From assembly GCA_016081115.2 (NCBI GenBank), contig JABTTQ020001757.1, positions 248,027 through 312,026 of the forward strand: DNA of 64,000 nucleotides. The letters run 5' to 3'. Below the pieces are notes generated by a model. The model saw only the letters and a list, made by a program, of their open reading frames with translations, was not told the origin of the DNA and searched no databases. A program made the position numbers and the translations under genes. This stretch comes from Rehmannia glutinosa. Its lineage: Eukaryota > Streptophyta > Magnoliopsida > Lamiales > Orobanchaceae. Positions 1 through 10,333 of the stretch are shown here, one piece after another; the stretch's first letter is position 1; each line of letters opens with the position of its first letter.

Positions 1-300
1 GGGATCTCAAAGGGTTTTAGCAAAACTGATGGTCTTTGATGTTCAATTTTGACTGCTGACACATCAAACCTCTCGCTATTAATGATCTGATGTCACTTTT
101 CATGCTCTTCCACCAGAAGACTTCTTTCAGGTCTCGGTACATATTTGTACCACAAGGTTGAGCCGTATATGGCATACTATGAGCTTCCTTAAGAATTTCT
201 CTTCTAAGTTCTTCATTCTTCGGCACAAATAATCACCCTTCTATTCCAATACACCGTCAACCGTCATCTCAAAACCCTTAATGTTTCTTTCTTGGATTCA
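1..300 (-). pseudogene. gypsy integrase, N-terminal HHCC part, cut by window edge
   Basis: The 17-226 segment reads LRREILKEAHSMPYTAQPCG followed by MYRDLKEVFWWKSMK and ARGLMCQQSK. This is the zinc-binding HHCC region of plant gypsy integrases; the expected second histidine (usually HPG) has changed to QPCG, and the first cysteine of the usual CxxC pair reads as glycine. The catalytic DDE core would lie left of position 1. A stop follows the zinc region. Confidence 0.75.
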
Positions 301-479
301 TTTCTTCATCTTATTCAGAAATATATCTCGTGGTTGAGTCTCTTTGATTTTATCTCGCAACATGGGTCGTACTACCAGTGTTGCTAACGTTGCTTCTGTA
401 CTTCTCGATGGATTCACGGTCTCAATCGTCATCATAGTGAACAATTTCACAATTCCTCTTGTTTTGTTAGCAAACAGGA

Positions 480-999
480 TAATTTGCTCTTAGGTTTTTG
501 GCTTAAAGCATCCGCTACCACGTTAGCTTTACCCGAATGGTAATTGATAGTGCAATCATAATCTTTCACTAACTCCAACCATCTTCTTTGCCTCATATTC
601 AGCCTTTTTGTGTGAAAAGATACTTTAGACTTTTATGGTATGTGTATATCTCACACTTACTTCCATACAAGTAGTGTGGACAAATCTTTAGTGCGTATAC
701 TACTACGGCTAGCACAAAGTCATGGGTAGGGTAATTCAGCTCATGTGGCTTTAATTGCCTCGAGACATAAGCAACTACCTTACCGTGTTGCATCAAAACA
801 CACCCATCGCTGTAAATAACAAATCACTTTGTAGGGTCCGTTATTGTCAATATATGTGCAGAGGTTAGTCTTTGTTTCAATTCTTGAAAACTTTCCTCAC
901 ATTTCTCGTTCCATATGATTTCTCTCATTTCCTCGTTAGTTGAGTCATGGGTCCATCTATTTTAGAATATTCATTAATAAATCTCCGATAATAGCCCGC
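480..999 (-). pseudogene. gypsy RNase H domain remnant
   Basis: RNase H degrades RNA in the RNA:DNA hybrid during reverse transcription. The block VAYVSRQLKPHELNYPTHD (about 720-790) is the signature region that follows RT in Ty3/gypsy pol. After a stop, sequence equivalent to the tether (WLELVKDYDCTI and NVVADALS) is readable at about 500-590. Internal stops make it non-functional. It is contiguous with RT on one side and the integrase zinc domain on the other. Confidence 0.78.
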
Positions 1000-1895
1000 T
1001 AATCCAAGAAAACTACGAACTTCACTCGCACTCGTAGGTGCTTTCCACCCATTGACAACTTCGACCTTATCTGGGTCGACCTCAATTCCTTGTGCAGTTA
1101 CAACATGTCTGAGGAAAAGTACTCGATCTATCCAGAATTTGCACTTACTGAACTTCGCTTACAACTTCTCCTTGCGGAGTACTTCGAGTGCTATTCGCAG
1201 ATGGTCGTCGTGTTCATTCTCATTTTTCGAACATATAAGTATGTCGTCAATAAAGATAATGATGAATTTATCCAAGTACGGGTGAAACACCCTATTCGTC
1301 AAGTCCATGAACATTGTTGGTGCACTGATTAATCCAAAAGGCATCACTACAAACCCGTAGTGTCCATAAAGAGTTCTAAATGTTGTTTTGGGGATATCAC
1401 TCTCCTTAATTTTCAACTGGTGATATCTGAATCTAAGATCAATCTTGGAAAATGTTCTGGAACCCCTTAGTTGATCAAAAAGTCTTCGATTCGAGGTAAT
1501 GGGTACTTATTCTTTATCGTGAGTCGATTCAGCTCTATGTTATCGATACACATTCTTAAAGTCACATTTTTCTTTTTTACGAATAGTACGGGATCTCCCC
1601 AAGGAGATACACTTGGTCGAATGAACTTTAAATCCAATAACTCCTATATTTGCATTTTTAGTTCATGTAACTCCTTCGGCGCCATTCTGTATGGTGCCTT
1701 GGAGATTGGTATCGGCCCAGGTTCCAAGTCTATCATAAACTCCACTTGATGATCTAATGGAATTCCTGGTAGATCCTCTAGAAAAACATCCAGGAATACT
1801 CTTATAATTGGCACATCTGCCGGTGTTAATTTAGATGTCAGGGTTCCGACTATGTTTACCAAATACCCTTGACAATTATCCTTCTTCAACAATTT
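1000..1895 (-). pseudogene. gypsy reverse transcriptase, broken
   Basis: Reverse transcriptase copies element RNA into cDNA. Visible motifs in order are the N-terminal DHQVEFMIDLEPG and APYRMAP block (about 1670-1760), then YGHYGFVVMPFGL (about 1335-1375) and the catalytic-site motif FIDDIL (about 1235-1252). The second and third residues of that motif are the metal-binding aspartates. Several frame changes separate these blocks, so the enzyme is dead. The DDIL form and its surroundings are the usual ones for plant chromoviruses. Confidence 0.85.
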
Positions 1896-2014
1896 GTTGC
1901 CTTCATCGCTGATATTGTCTGAGGTACATTTCTAGTCCTTGCCCCGTAGTACTTTATTTCCCCATTCCCTGGTAACCTGAGAGTTATCTCCCTCTCTTTA
2001 CACTTAATGCTTGC

Positions 2015-2290
2015 ATGATGCTAGCTAAGCCAGTCCATACCCAAAATTACATCAAAATCCTTCACGTCAAGTATATACAAGTCAGCACCAAAATCCCTTG
2101 CTCCTATGTTCATGCTTACATTCTTAACATTCGAGTCTGTAATCATCGTATTTCCTGATAGTAAGCTAATCTCAAGCTGTTCATCTTCATGTTCTTTTAT
2201 CTGCCCAATCATAGTTTGAAATTTAGCAGACATAAAAGAGTGTGGCACCAGTGTCAAAAAGAGCAAAAGTAGGTACATTACATACTGACA
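2015..2290 (-). pseudogene. gypsy aspartic protease remnant
   Basis: The retropepsin active-site motif reads FALFDTGAT at about 2235-2265, where D-T-G would be the catalytic triad contribution of one subunit. The conserved downstream motif VILGMDWLS is at 2021-2050, as in plant gypsy proteases. A frame change immediately after the active-site motif breaks the reading frame. The protease would cleave the Gag-Pol polyprotein. It lies directly after the zinc knuckles, the expected position. Confidence 0.8.
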
Positions 2291-2499
2291 GCATACAAGC
2301 CATCGTACCTACTTTGTTCTCAGCCTCTCGTTGAGTCATAGCATACATCCTCGCATTCTCCCTAGCCGCCTTATGACCCAATCTTGTACCTTTGTACTTC
2401 GTGCAGTCCCTTGCGGCATGCCCTTGTGTCTTACACCTGTAACAAACTCCTTTCCTATATAGGCATTCTCCATAGTGGCTCTTACCACACACTGGGCAT

Positions 2500-3368
2500 T
2501 GGTGTTTCACTTGTGGTGGTGGCTAAGCAGGACCTCTTCTAACCTTAGCAAAGTTGTTTTTATTCTCACCACTATTGTGAGTTAGTCCATCCCACTTTCC
2601 CCTGGGTGCCTAATTTGTTTTGCGCTGATTTTCTTCTAGGTTCATGTTCATTATAACCAATTGAGCTCAATCTACTGCTTGTGCATATGTAACATCTCCA
2701 AGGACACTAACTATCCCACTCAGCTCCGGGCGCAGTCCTTCTACAAACCTCTCGGCCCTCATTTGATCAGTGCTGACCAAATATGTCGCGTAATGCGACA
2801 ACTGGTTGAATTTCCGCTCATATTCAAGCACCGACATATTTCCTTGTACGAGACTCATGAACTCTCTCTCCTTTTTGTTTCTATGAGCTTGTGGGAAAAA
2901 TTGGTGTGCCACAAGCTTTTTAAAATTCCTCCACGTTAGCAAATCTCTTTCTTCATCAATGATCATGCGCTGGGGGAGGTACTACCAATGTTTTTCGTCC
3001 TACTTCAGTTGGAAGATTGCACACGACACCCTGTGTGCTTTTGAGCAAGCTATCAAGTCAAATATTCACTCCAATTCGCCAATCCATTCTTCCACGTTCA
3101 CTGGGTCCTCACTTCTCGTAAGCACTGGCGACCTGTAGCGTCGAAACTGCTCCGCCACTTGAGAGGTAGTGTCTATAGGGGCATGATGGTTTTGGCAATT
3201 CTGAGCATTAACCATATTGTGTTGAGTCAGTCTTTGCACTACAGTGACAAGGTTGGCTACTATGTTTGCCAAATCTCCCATATTGCCATGAATTGGGGCA
3301 TTTCTAGCGAGTGTCTTGTCACCAGTTGTGACCTGGTTGCGGTTCCGGTTAACACGTTCGGGTGCCAT
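2500..3368 (-). pseudogene. gag: gypsy gag (capsid and nucleocapsid), broken
   Basis: Gag forms the virus-like particle that packages the element RNA. The start at 3368 begins MAPERVNRNRNQ, and 2667-3368 holds the capsid-like region, including the stretch VEEWIGELE and a later FVEGLRPELS typical of plant gypsy gag. Translation switches frame near 2970-3070 and has stops near 2525 and 2660. Two cysteine knuckles follow at about 2400-2500, the second reading CYRCKTQGHAARDC (a CCHC nucleocapsid motif). The start is chosen because it is the first ATG after the AT-rich leader. The broken frame means no full Gag is made. Confidence 0.85.
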
Positions 3369-3689
3369 CTAAAATCATAAAATAAATCATCGTAATAATT
3401 CTATATAGGATTGAATCCTTAATATTTAAGGCGTGTAACCCATAAATTTAATTGAAACTTAATGTAATTCACAAAGATTATAAGGTAAAAAAGTAATTAA
3501 AAAGTTTGCATTGATTCCATCTTATTGTTTGGTTTTTCTCTAATATATGGTTTAAACCTATTTGTCATATTCTTAATGAATCATCAAAGCACAAAAATAA
3601 AACAGTCATAACTATAAAGGCCAATGTAATAATAATGTAATATTTTTGTTAATTTATCATGCATTCTTTATTTAATAAGTAAGGAACTA
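3369..3689 (-). other. AT-rich stretch upstream of gypsy gag
   Basis: This is about 320 bp of AT-rich DNA directly before the gag start. No ORF, TATA-type promoter or terminal repeat could be made out. It is best read as part of the untranslated leader of the gypsy element. Confidence 0.4.
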
Positions 3690-4197
3690 CATGAGGTTTT
3701 ACTTAAATCTATGTCATATCGTGGCGATCACCTCCGAGCAGAACTTTCAGCAACTTCCTCAACAGGCTCTTAATCAAGCTCATCCTCAGACTCTTCTTGA
3801 GGCTCCTATTCTGTTCTCCCATAGGTTCCCGCAAAACCTCTATGTCCACATGGGTAACCCACTTGCTAAACATTTAGGTTTTGAATGCGTCATAATCGAC
3901 TTTGGCCTCCTGATGATTTTCGTCATATGTTATCAGTTGTGCCAACACCCATTTACCCTTAACCTTCCACAAGTCAGGCAGCTTATCAATTGTCCTACGA
4001 GTCGCACCAGAGTCATTTGGTGCCCCAGGGAGGTCTTTGATTCGAAGCCATTTCTGGTGCATATTTGCAATGAAAGTTCCCATGTTGTCGCTATCTTTCT
4101 TTCTATACTGGAAATAACGATCTAGCCTAAAAGCAGGGTGGTCATGTGGTCAATTAATAACAAATTTTCTAGCGGTGCTTCTTTATCTTTTAGCCAT
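3690..4197 (-). pseudogene. Unrecognised ORF remnant upstream of gypsy gag, same strand
   Basis: I do not recognise this gene. Minus-strand frame from an ATG at 4197 is open except for three in-frame stops and continues through 3874-4083, with blocks such as DRYFQYRKKDSDN, LRIKDLPGAPND and DLWKVKGKWVLAQL. After the stop near 3873 the same frame continues briefly (MFSKWVTHVDIEVLREPMG). A frame change then yields an acidic tail (EPQEESEDELD). About 165 codons in total. It lies between gag and the solo LTR and is probably inside the gypsy leader, so it may be an extra ORF of that element or a captured fragment. The 144-residue ORF on the other strand is its shadow. Confidence 0.45.
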
Positions 4198-5030
4198 CTA
4201 CAAGTTTAATGTTACAAGCGCAGGTCCCAAGGGGTGATGTGTAAGGTTTAGAAAGGGGGTTGAATAAACCTTACCAACTTTTCGATTTTAGTCTTTTTAA
4301 ATAGTTCAGAGTTAACTCAAATCAGCTAAATCCTTGAGAGACAACTAGGTTGGCTTACACATCAAAGTTACTCACTCAACAGACTCGACTGAGCTGTTGA
4401 TAGTATAATTTAGTTGTTTTCAGCTAACACTTAGAAATGCAGTTGATTTGGTTTTACCAGCGGAAGACTTTTCACCCTTAAAGTTTTAAGTTCGTTTTAA
4501 ATACTTGTTTTAGCAATGTTTATTATCAGCAGACTTAAACAATTTAACTTATCAGCAAGAAATAAAGTATGCTGAAAAGTAAATAGACACAAGCAGTTTT
4601 ATAGTGGTTTGAGGATGAGGTAGTTCCTCTAGTCCACCCTTCTCCAACTCCTGGAGGAATCCACTAGGTAACTTGACTTGGTTACAAAGTAGTTATCAAT
4701 CCAAGACAGCTTTGATCACACATCCTACTGCTCCTGGGACTCAGCTTCTTCACAAGACAGATGTCATGTTACTTGACCTCCCTTCAAACCTTGGACTTGA
4801 TCACATAGCCCTCCAACAGGTTCAAAGCACCGGTTTGATCTGGAACCTCCCTACTTCTCCTTCAACCTTAGAGAGTAGACCCATTTGTTCTTGATAACAA
4901 ATTTTCCTCTTCAACTGATGAAGTAGTCTTTTCTTCACTGGTGTGTTAGATTGATTTCCTTCGAGTTTAGGCTTGAGGATTTCTTTGTAAGGCTTGAGAG
5001 ATGTTTGCAGGTTATTGCTTGATTGCTTGT

Positions 5031-6694
5031 TGATAAGGGTCTTTTTATGCATGTTTTATGTGTATATTTAAGTATGATTTGAGTTATTTTATTGTTAGTT
5101 TCATAAATATTTGATTGTACATGGTTCACATTACTCTAATGTGCTTTTATTGGTGTAGATTGATGATTTGGAGCTGTTTTTGGTGAATTTTGGGCCATGG
5201 TTTAATGTCAAAACATACCGGGGTTTTGGATGCAAAAACACTCAAAATCCCAAGCTAAACGCTTCATTTCGGGGCCTTTTGTCAAACATCACGGCGTGCT
5301 TTTTAAAAGTCAAAAACGAGCAATTTTTCGATCTTTCTTCCAACACGGCGGGCATTTGCAGCTTTTGCCGTGTTCGGAAAATCATTTTGGAACACGGCCT
5401 GGCACTTTGAAAGCACGGGCGTGTTTTTGTCCGGATTGGTTTTTCTTTGGCGTAAATTATGGAGACTTTCCTTTGTGCTTTTTGACAACCTTTGAGCAAC
5501 TTTTTACACCTCATTTTGATGTACCAAGCTTTATTATTCCCTCATTTGTCATGTGGACACAATGATTCAATCCAACTCAATGGTAATGAATTCTACCAAT
5601 GATTCAACCAACAACCATGGAAGTGGAGCATTTGTTAGCATTATTGATGTGTTCTTTCACAAAGATGGTGCCTATAAAAGCCAAGAGTTTAAGTTGGAAA
5701 GGAAATATGAATTCATTAATTCATTGATAGAGAGATTCATTGTATATTCATTGTATATTCTAAGTTTCAAAGCAAAATACATTGAGAGGATAAAAGTAGG
5801 TAGAGTTGGAAGTTGAAGAGCAATAGAGGAAGGCTTGGAGCTCAACATCATTGCAATCAACCAAGGAGGAAGTCTTATATTGGTTTTGAATAAAGCTAAG
5901 TAACCATGTTCATTTTATTCATATCTTCTTGTGTAGTATACTTTTGACAAAGCCATGTGTAGCTAAATTTCTAGTGTTTGAATGTAATGAACTCTAGAAT
6001 GAATTTGTGATTAAGGTTTGTATGTTTTTAATAAAATCTTCATGTTTTGTGTGATTCACTTATATTATGCTTTATTCATTCAAATTGGTATAACAATATT
6101 GATTTGAAGTTTATTTTTCATCCGGAAATCAAAAATTCATGGTAAAAATATATAAGTGAAAAGAGTTGCATGCAATCCTAGATATAGACGACATAAATCT
6201 TCTGGATTAGGGGTCAAACCTAAATGTGGAATTCACAAATCGTTATAATCTTGGGGTTTTAACTAGAAAGAGATTTCGTTAATCAATTGAGATTAGAAGT
6301 TATTCGTTCGATAGAGGGTTTAACTTAAATCGAATTTCTAAAATCGATGAAACATGAGATTTTATAAAAGAGGTTGGTTTTTGCTTAAGGGATTATGGTT
6401 GTATTTTTATCTTGTTAAATCGCAAAAACATTTAAGATAATTTACATTCAAACACATTTCTAGCTCTTGATTTCTTAATTCTACAATCTATTTTTATTTG
6501 ATCTTTTGTAAGTTGCAATTATTTTAAAATTATCTATTTTTCATTTTCATTAAACAAACAAAACTCTGAAAATTGCTAGATTAAAGTAATTATTAGTACT
6601 TACAATCCTCGTGGGAAAACTTTGACTCAATAATCTATACTACAAAACGATAGGTGCACTTGCATGGTTTTCTAGAGAAGGTTTTAAGCCATCA
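5031..6694 (+). repeat. 5' LTR of the nested Athila-like element
   Basis: Begins TGATAAGGGTCTTTTTATGC and is near-identical over its whole length to 10334-12030. Differences are mostly small indels. It ends around GCCATCA at 6694. It contains several copies of an ACACGGC/GCCGTGTT motif (5335-5400). Confidence 0.82.
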
Positions 6695-6892
6695 AAAGGC
6701 TTATTGTAATATTAAGAACGCTTTATTTTTGTTAATTTAATCATTTTTATTATTTTTTTATTTTACCATTATTTTTTATATCTTTGTAAGTTTGGATTAA
6801 CTTTATTCATGTCATATTGGAAGCTAATTATTTCAGCAATCACACGTAAGGAAAGTACTAACACACGAAAAACTAAAAGTAAAGATTTCGTC

Positions 6893-7900
6893 ATGGCGGA
6901 TGAACAAAGAACTATATATGATTATGCCAAACCATCCATACGGATAATATCTAGCATCGTATATATTTGTTATAATAATTTTGAAATCAAAATTAATGTC
7001 ATTCAAATGGTGCAACAATTTGTTCAATTTGAATAGGGAACGAAGATCGAACAATCATATCGCAAATTTCCTTGAAATTTGTGATACCTTCAAAATAAAT
7101 GGAGTCTCCGGACGATGCCTTCCCTTGCAAACCCATATTCCCATTTACTCTTCTATCTCTGCTAAACAATGGCTAAATACTTTGCCAAAGGGAATAATCA
7201 CAACATGGAGCATTTTCGAAAAGTTCCTTTTGAAATATTTTCCACAAAATTAAAAGCGCACGATTGAGGAATGAAATCTCTTCATTCACTCAAGAAACGA
7301 CGAGACCTTATACGACACTTGGGAGAGATTCAAAGAATTCTTTCGAAAATGCCCACATCATGGTCTTCCCTATTTGGATGCAAGTCCAAACATTTTACAA
7401 TGGGCTACTCTCGTCAACAAGGCAAATGATTGATCGGCTGGGAATTTTGGGCCAAGTGCGATAGAGGGAATGGCCATGAATGGCTATCAATGGCAATCCG
7501 CTCATTTTGAGGTAAACCCTTTTTCTCTCTATATTATTTTTTTATTTTTGGTTATTTGACAAGTCGAGGGCTTTGAAAAAGATCGACGATCTAGCTTTGG
7601 TGGCTCCTAAACCACCACCACCGCATGTTTTATCTTTGAAATTTGCGGAGGTGCCCACACACAATACCTTGGTAAAGGCTAATTACGTTGGGAATCGAGA
7701 AATTAGGTAAGCAATCCTTACAACAAAATACAATTGGGTACAACATCCTAATTTTGGTTGGGGAAACCAAGGCCAACCACGACCTAAGATCGATCTACAC
7801 ACGTCTCCGGATTTCAAACCAAATCAAGGTAAGCCCTTGGAAGATCTTATAACAAAGTTTGTGCAATCACGAATACCCGATTCCAGGCGGGGAAACATCC
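6893..7900 (+). pseudogene. gag: Athila-type gag, broken
   Basis: Gag would form the particle of the nested element. The frame from ATG 6893 begins MADEQRTIYDYAKPS, the usual start of Athila/Tat gag. It shifts near 7035 to read NFLEICDTFKINGVSG and WLNTLPKGIITTWSIFEKF, then shifts again to blocks matching DETLYDTWERFKEFFRKCP (about 7300-7345) and MQVQTFYNGLLSSTR (7380-7425). A downstream HPNFGWGNQGQPRP block (about 7744-7785) matches the proline/glutamine-rich region before the protease. At least four frame changes or stops make it a pseudogene. Confidence 0.78.
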
Positions 7901-8394
7901 TTGAGAAATCAAGAGGCATCTATCCATAATTGGAAAACCAAATAGTACTTAATTGCAAAAATGATTTAATTAGGAAGTTTGCAGGTCAAGCCAAACCTAA
8001 AAGGCAATCACCATTAGTTTTCCACATGATCATGATAATTCAACGCCATTATTTGGATAAATATGTTTGGAGGAATGGGACAAACAGAAGAAAAGCCCAT
8101 GAAAAAGGTGGTTTCTTGAAAAATACAAGCCCAAGATCCTTACCTAAGTCTAACCGAAGAAGATAGAAGGGAGGACAAATTTGGTAAGTCGCTTTTTCTT
8201 GTTCTTTGATTCATTCAAGCAACTACATACTAATATTCCATTTCAACCTCTTTCAAAGCATTTTAAGCATCTAAATGACATCATTTCTAATGAAAATAAT
8301 TAACGAACTATCAAATTCTTTTTGAATGATAAATGTTTTCTAATAATCTACAAAAATGTAATGATCGGGAAGTTTTATTATCCCTTGTACAATT

Positions 8395-8745
8395 GATGGT
8401 TTTTTTGATAAACTTAGGAGCTAGTATCAATGTGATGTCATATGAAACATTTTATTCATATGGGATTAGTGAATAAACGGGGATGGACATACACTTAGCC
8501 GATAAATCGATTAAACATCCTGAGGTATTATTAATGATGTGTTAGTTTTCAAGATCGATAAATTCATATTGTAGTTGATTTTGTTATTTTGACATAATGA
8601 TATTGAGTTTGTTCCTCTTGTTTCTTGCGTTCTTTTCTACGTGCAAAATCAATCATTGATGTGCATGAGGAAAATTAACTTTGAGAGTGGGGGATGAACA
8701 AGTAATTTTTAAAATTCATATTGATATTGAAAAGGATACTACTTG
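8395..8745 (+). pseudogene. Athila-type protease remnant
   Basis: A frame near 8410 reads NLGASINVMSYETFYSYG and continues to DIHLADKSIKHPEV, matching the Athila/Tat protease region where D-L-G-A-S is the active site. Here the aspartate position reads asparagine. A further block GKLTLRVGDEQVIFKI at about 8667-8715 is the conserved end of this region. Stops interrupt it. Nothing corresponding to RT, RNase H or integrase follows before the 3' UTR, so about 3 kb of pol is missing. Confidence 0.7.
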
Positions 8746-8939
8746 TTCTTTTATTCAATTTCAAGTATAAAATGAGAAATCTAAAAATCTCTTGGAGAAA
8801 AGTATTGTTCAAAGTCCATGTTGGAAGCTTATACAAAAGGGGACCGAAAAGTTCAAAAACATTTTGAAGCATAAAGTTGGAGGTAATACTACTAAATACC
8901 CAAGGGTTTTTCATAAGTCAAAAGCTCCACCCGACTAAT

Positions 8940-10333
8940 CTTTTCAACTTACGACTTTAAAGAAGCGTTAAAAAGGGAGGCAACCTGGCATTTTTTTAAA
9001 AAAATTTAAAAAAAAAAAAATGCCCCACTTTTTAAACATTTTAGCCAAACACACTCGGCCGTGTTCAAAAAATCCAAAGTTTTGTTGGAAAAATTTGTTT
9101 CAAGAACACGGCCGTGTTTTTTCAAAAAAAAAAAAAAAAAAAAAAAATTAAAAAAAAATTTGACCGAAAAAAAAATTTTGTCTTTTAAAAAACGTGTTTT
9201 TAATTATTAAAAAAATTCAAAAAAATAAAAAAAAAACTAAAAAAAAATTTATATTTGATGATTTCACGGTATTGAGTTGTGTATCCTTGATTAGGTATGA
9301 AGATGCCGATGAAGATCCGTCACTAAACAACCCAATGGTAGTTTACCGATTTCACTCTTTCCAAGGTCGTATTTTTCTTTTCTACCTCTTTTATTTTTCT
9401 TCTAGTGTGGTTGATTTTTGAGTGTTTTGTTTGTGTTCATTTCATCTTTCTTTCACATTGAGGACAATGTGAACCTTTAAAGTTAGGTTCAATTACATTC
9501 TTAGTTTGTGTGTGCTTGCTTTTATTTTTAGTTTGTCGAAAAGAGGTAAATTTTTTAACAAATTGAGTGTTTGCTAGTCAATAACTTAGCCCAATTACAC
9601 CAAAATTAACTTTTTTGATTTATGTTTTTAATTGAAGCAATTGATTGTCTAGAATAGATTGATGTAGATGTGTGCTAAATTTTGACGAGATTTCCAACTC
9701 CATAATACTTGATTTGTTAAGGCATTTACGAAAAGCTTTGTGTTATGAACGTTTGAGAATTCATGATTTAGTGGTGGTTAACTAGTTGTTATACCAAGCT
9801 TGTGAAAAAAAAACAAATGAAAAAAAAAGAAGAAAAAAAAAGGGGAATCCTTCAATCGAGGTTATATTCTTCTATTTGTTGTTGCTTCAAGTAACTAGGA
9901 GCATTCATGAGCCCCATGTTTGTCTTTTTACGTAAAAATGGGACACAAATATGAGTATGGGAAACCACCAAGAGTGTTTGAAAATTCAAAATATAAACCT
10001 AGTGGAAGAATGCCGAAAGGACTACAAAAAAAAAAAAAATCGAAAGGAGAATGTATAGTCCTTGAATTCTCATTCCAATAAAAGTTCAAGCTTGGTTATA
10101 TGACTAGTAGGCTAACTACAATGATCCATTGAATTCTTGTATTTTTGACATTATTGAATTGAAGTTATTCATAATTATCAATATTTGTGGAGTAATGATT
10201 TCAAGTTTGAATAATTTTAACGATTTTATCGATCGTTTTGCAAAAAAATCCTTGTGTGTTGTAATTTATTGAACCATTCTTATTGATTTAATGTTTTGCT
10301 TGAGGACAAGCAAAGTTCAAAGTTGGAGGTGGT
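8940..10333 (+). other. 3' untranslated region of the Athila-like element
   Basis: It starts after the motif GAAGCGTTAAAAAGGGAGGC at about 8962-8981, which resembles the signature found after pol in Athila/Tat elements. It then runs through long A/T homopolymers (9000-9240) and ACACGGCCGTGTT palindromes (9055, 9105), with no coding content I can support. Near the end are GAGGACAATGTGAACC (9460) and GAGGACAAGCAAAGTTC (about 10302). The latter leads into the purine-rich AAAGTTGGAGGTGG just before the second LTR, a likely polypurine tract region. Confidence 0.6.

Larger units (their letters stand above)
1..3368 (-). mobile_element. Ty3/gypsy chromovirus-type retrotransposon, gag-pol body
   Basis: Read on the minus strand from 3368 down to 1, the order is gag, CCHC zinc knuckles, aspartic protease, reverse transcriptase, RNase H and the HHCC end of integrase. 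Protease-RT-RH-IN is the Ty3/gypsy order. The motif style (FIDDIL, MPFGL, paired CxxC knuckles) fits the Tekay/Del chromovirus group. The rest of integrase and the 3' LTR lie beyond position 1. Many in-frame stops and frame changes make it a pseudoelement. The primer site and LTR at 13420-15300 have the same orientation and probably belong to it, with later insertions in between. Group assignment is by eye. Confidence 0.88.

Noticed and set aside
3691..4125. 144-residue plus-strand ORF
   Set aside because: It overlaps, on the opposite strand, a better-looking frame with protein-like composition; no recognisable domain.
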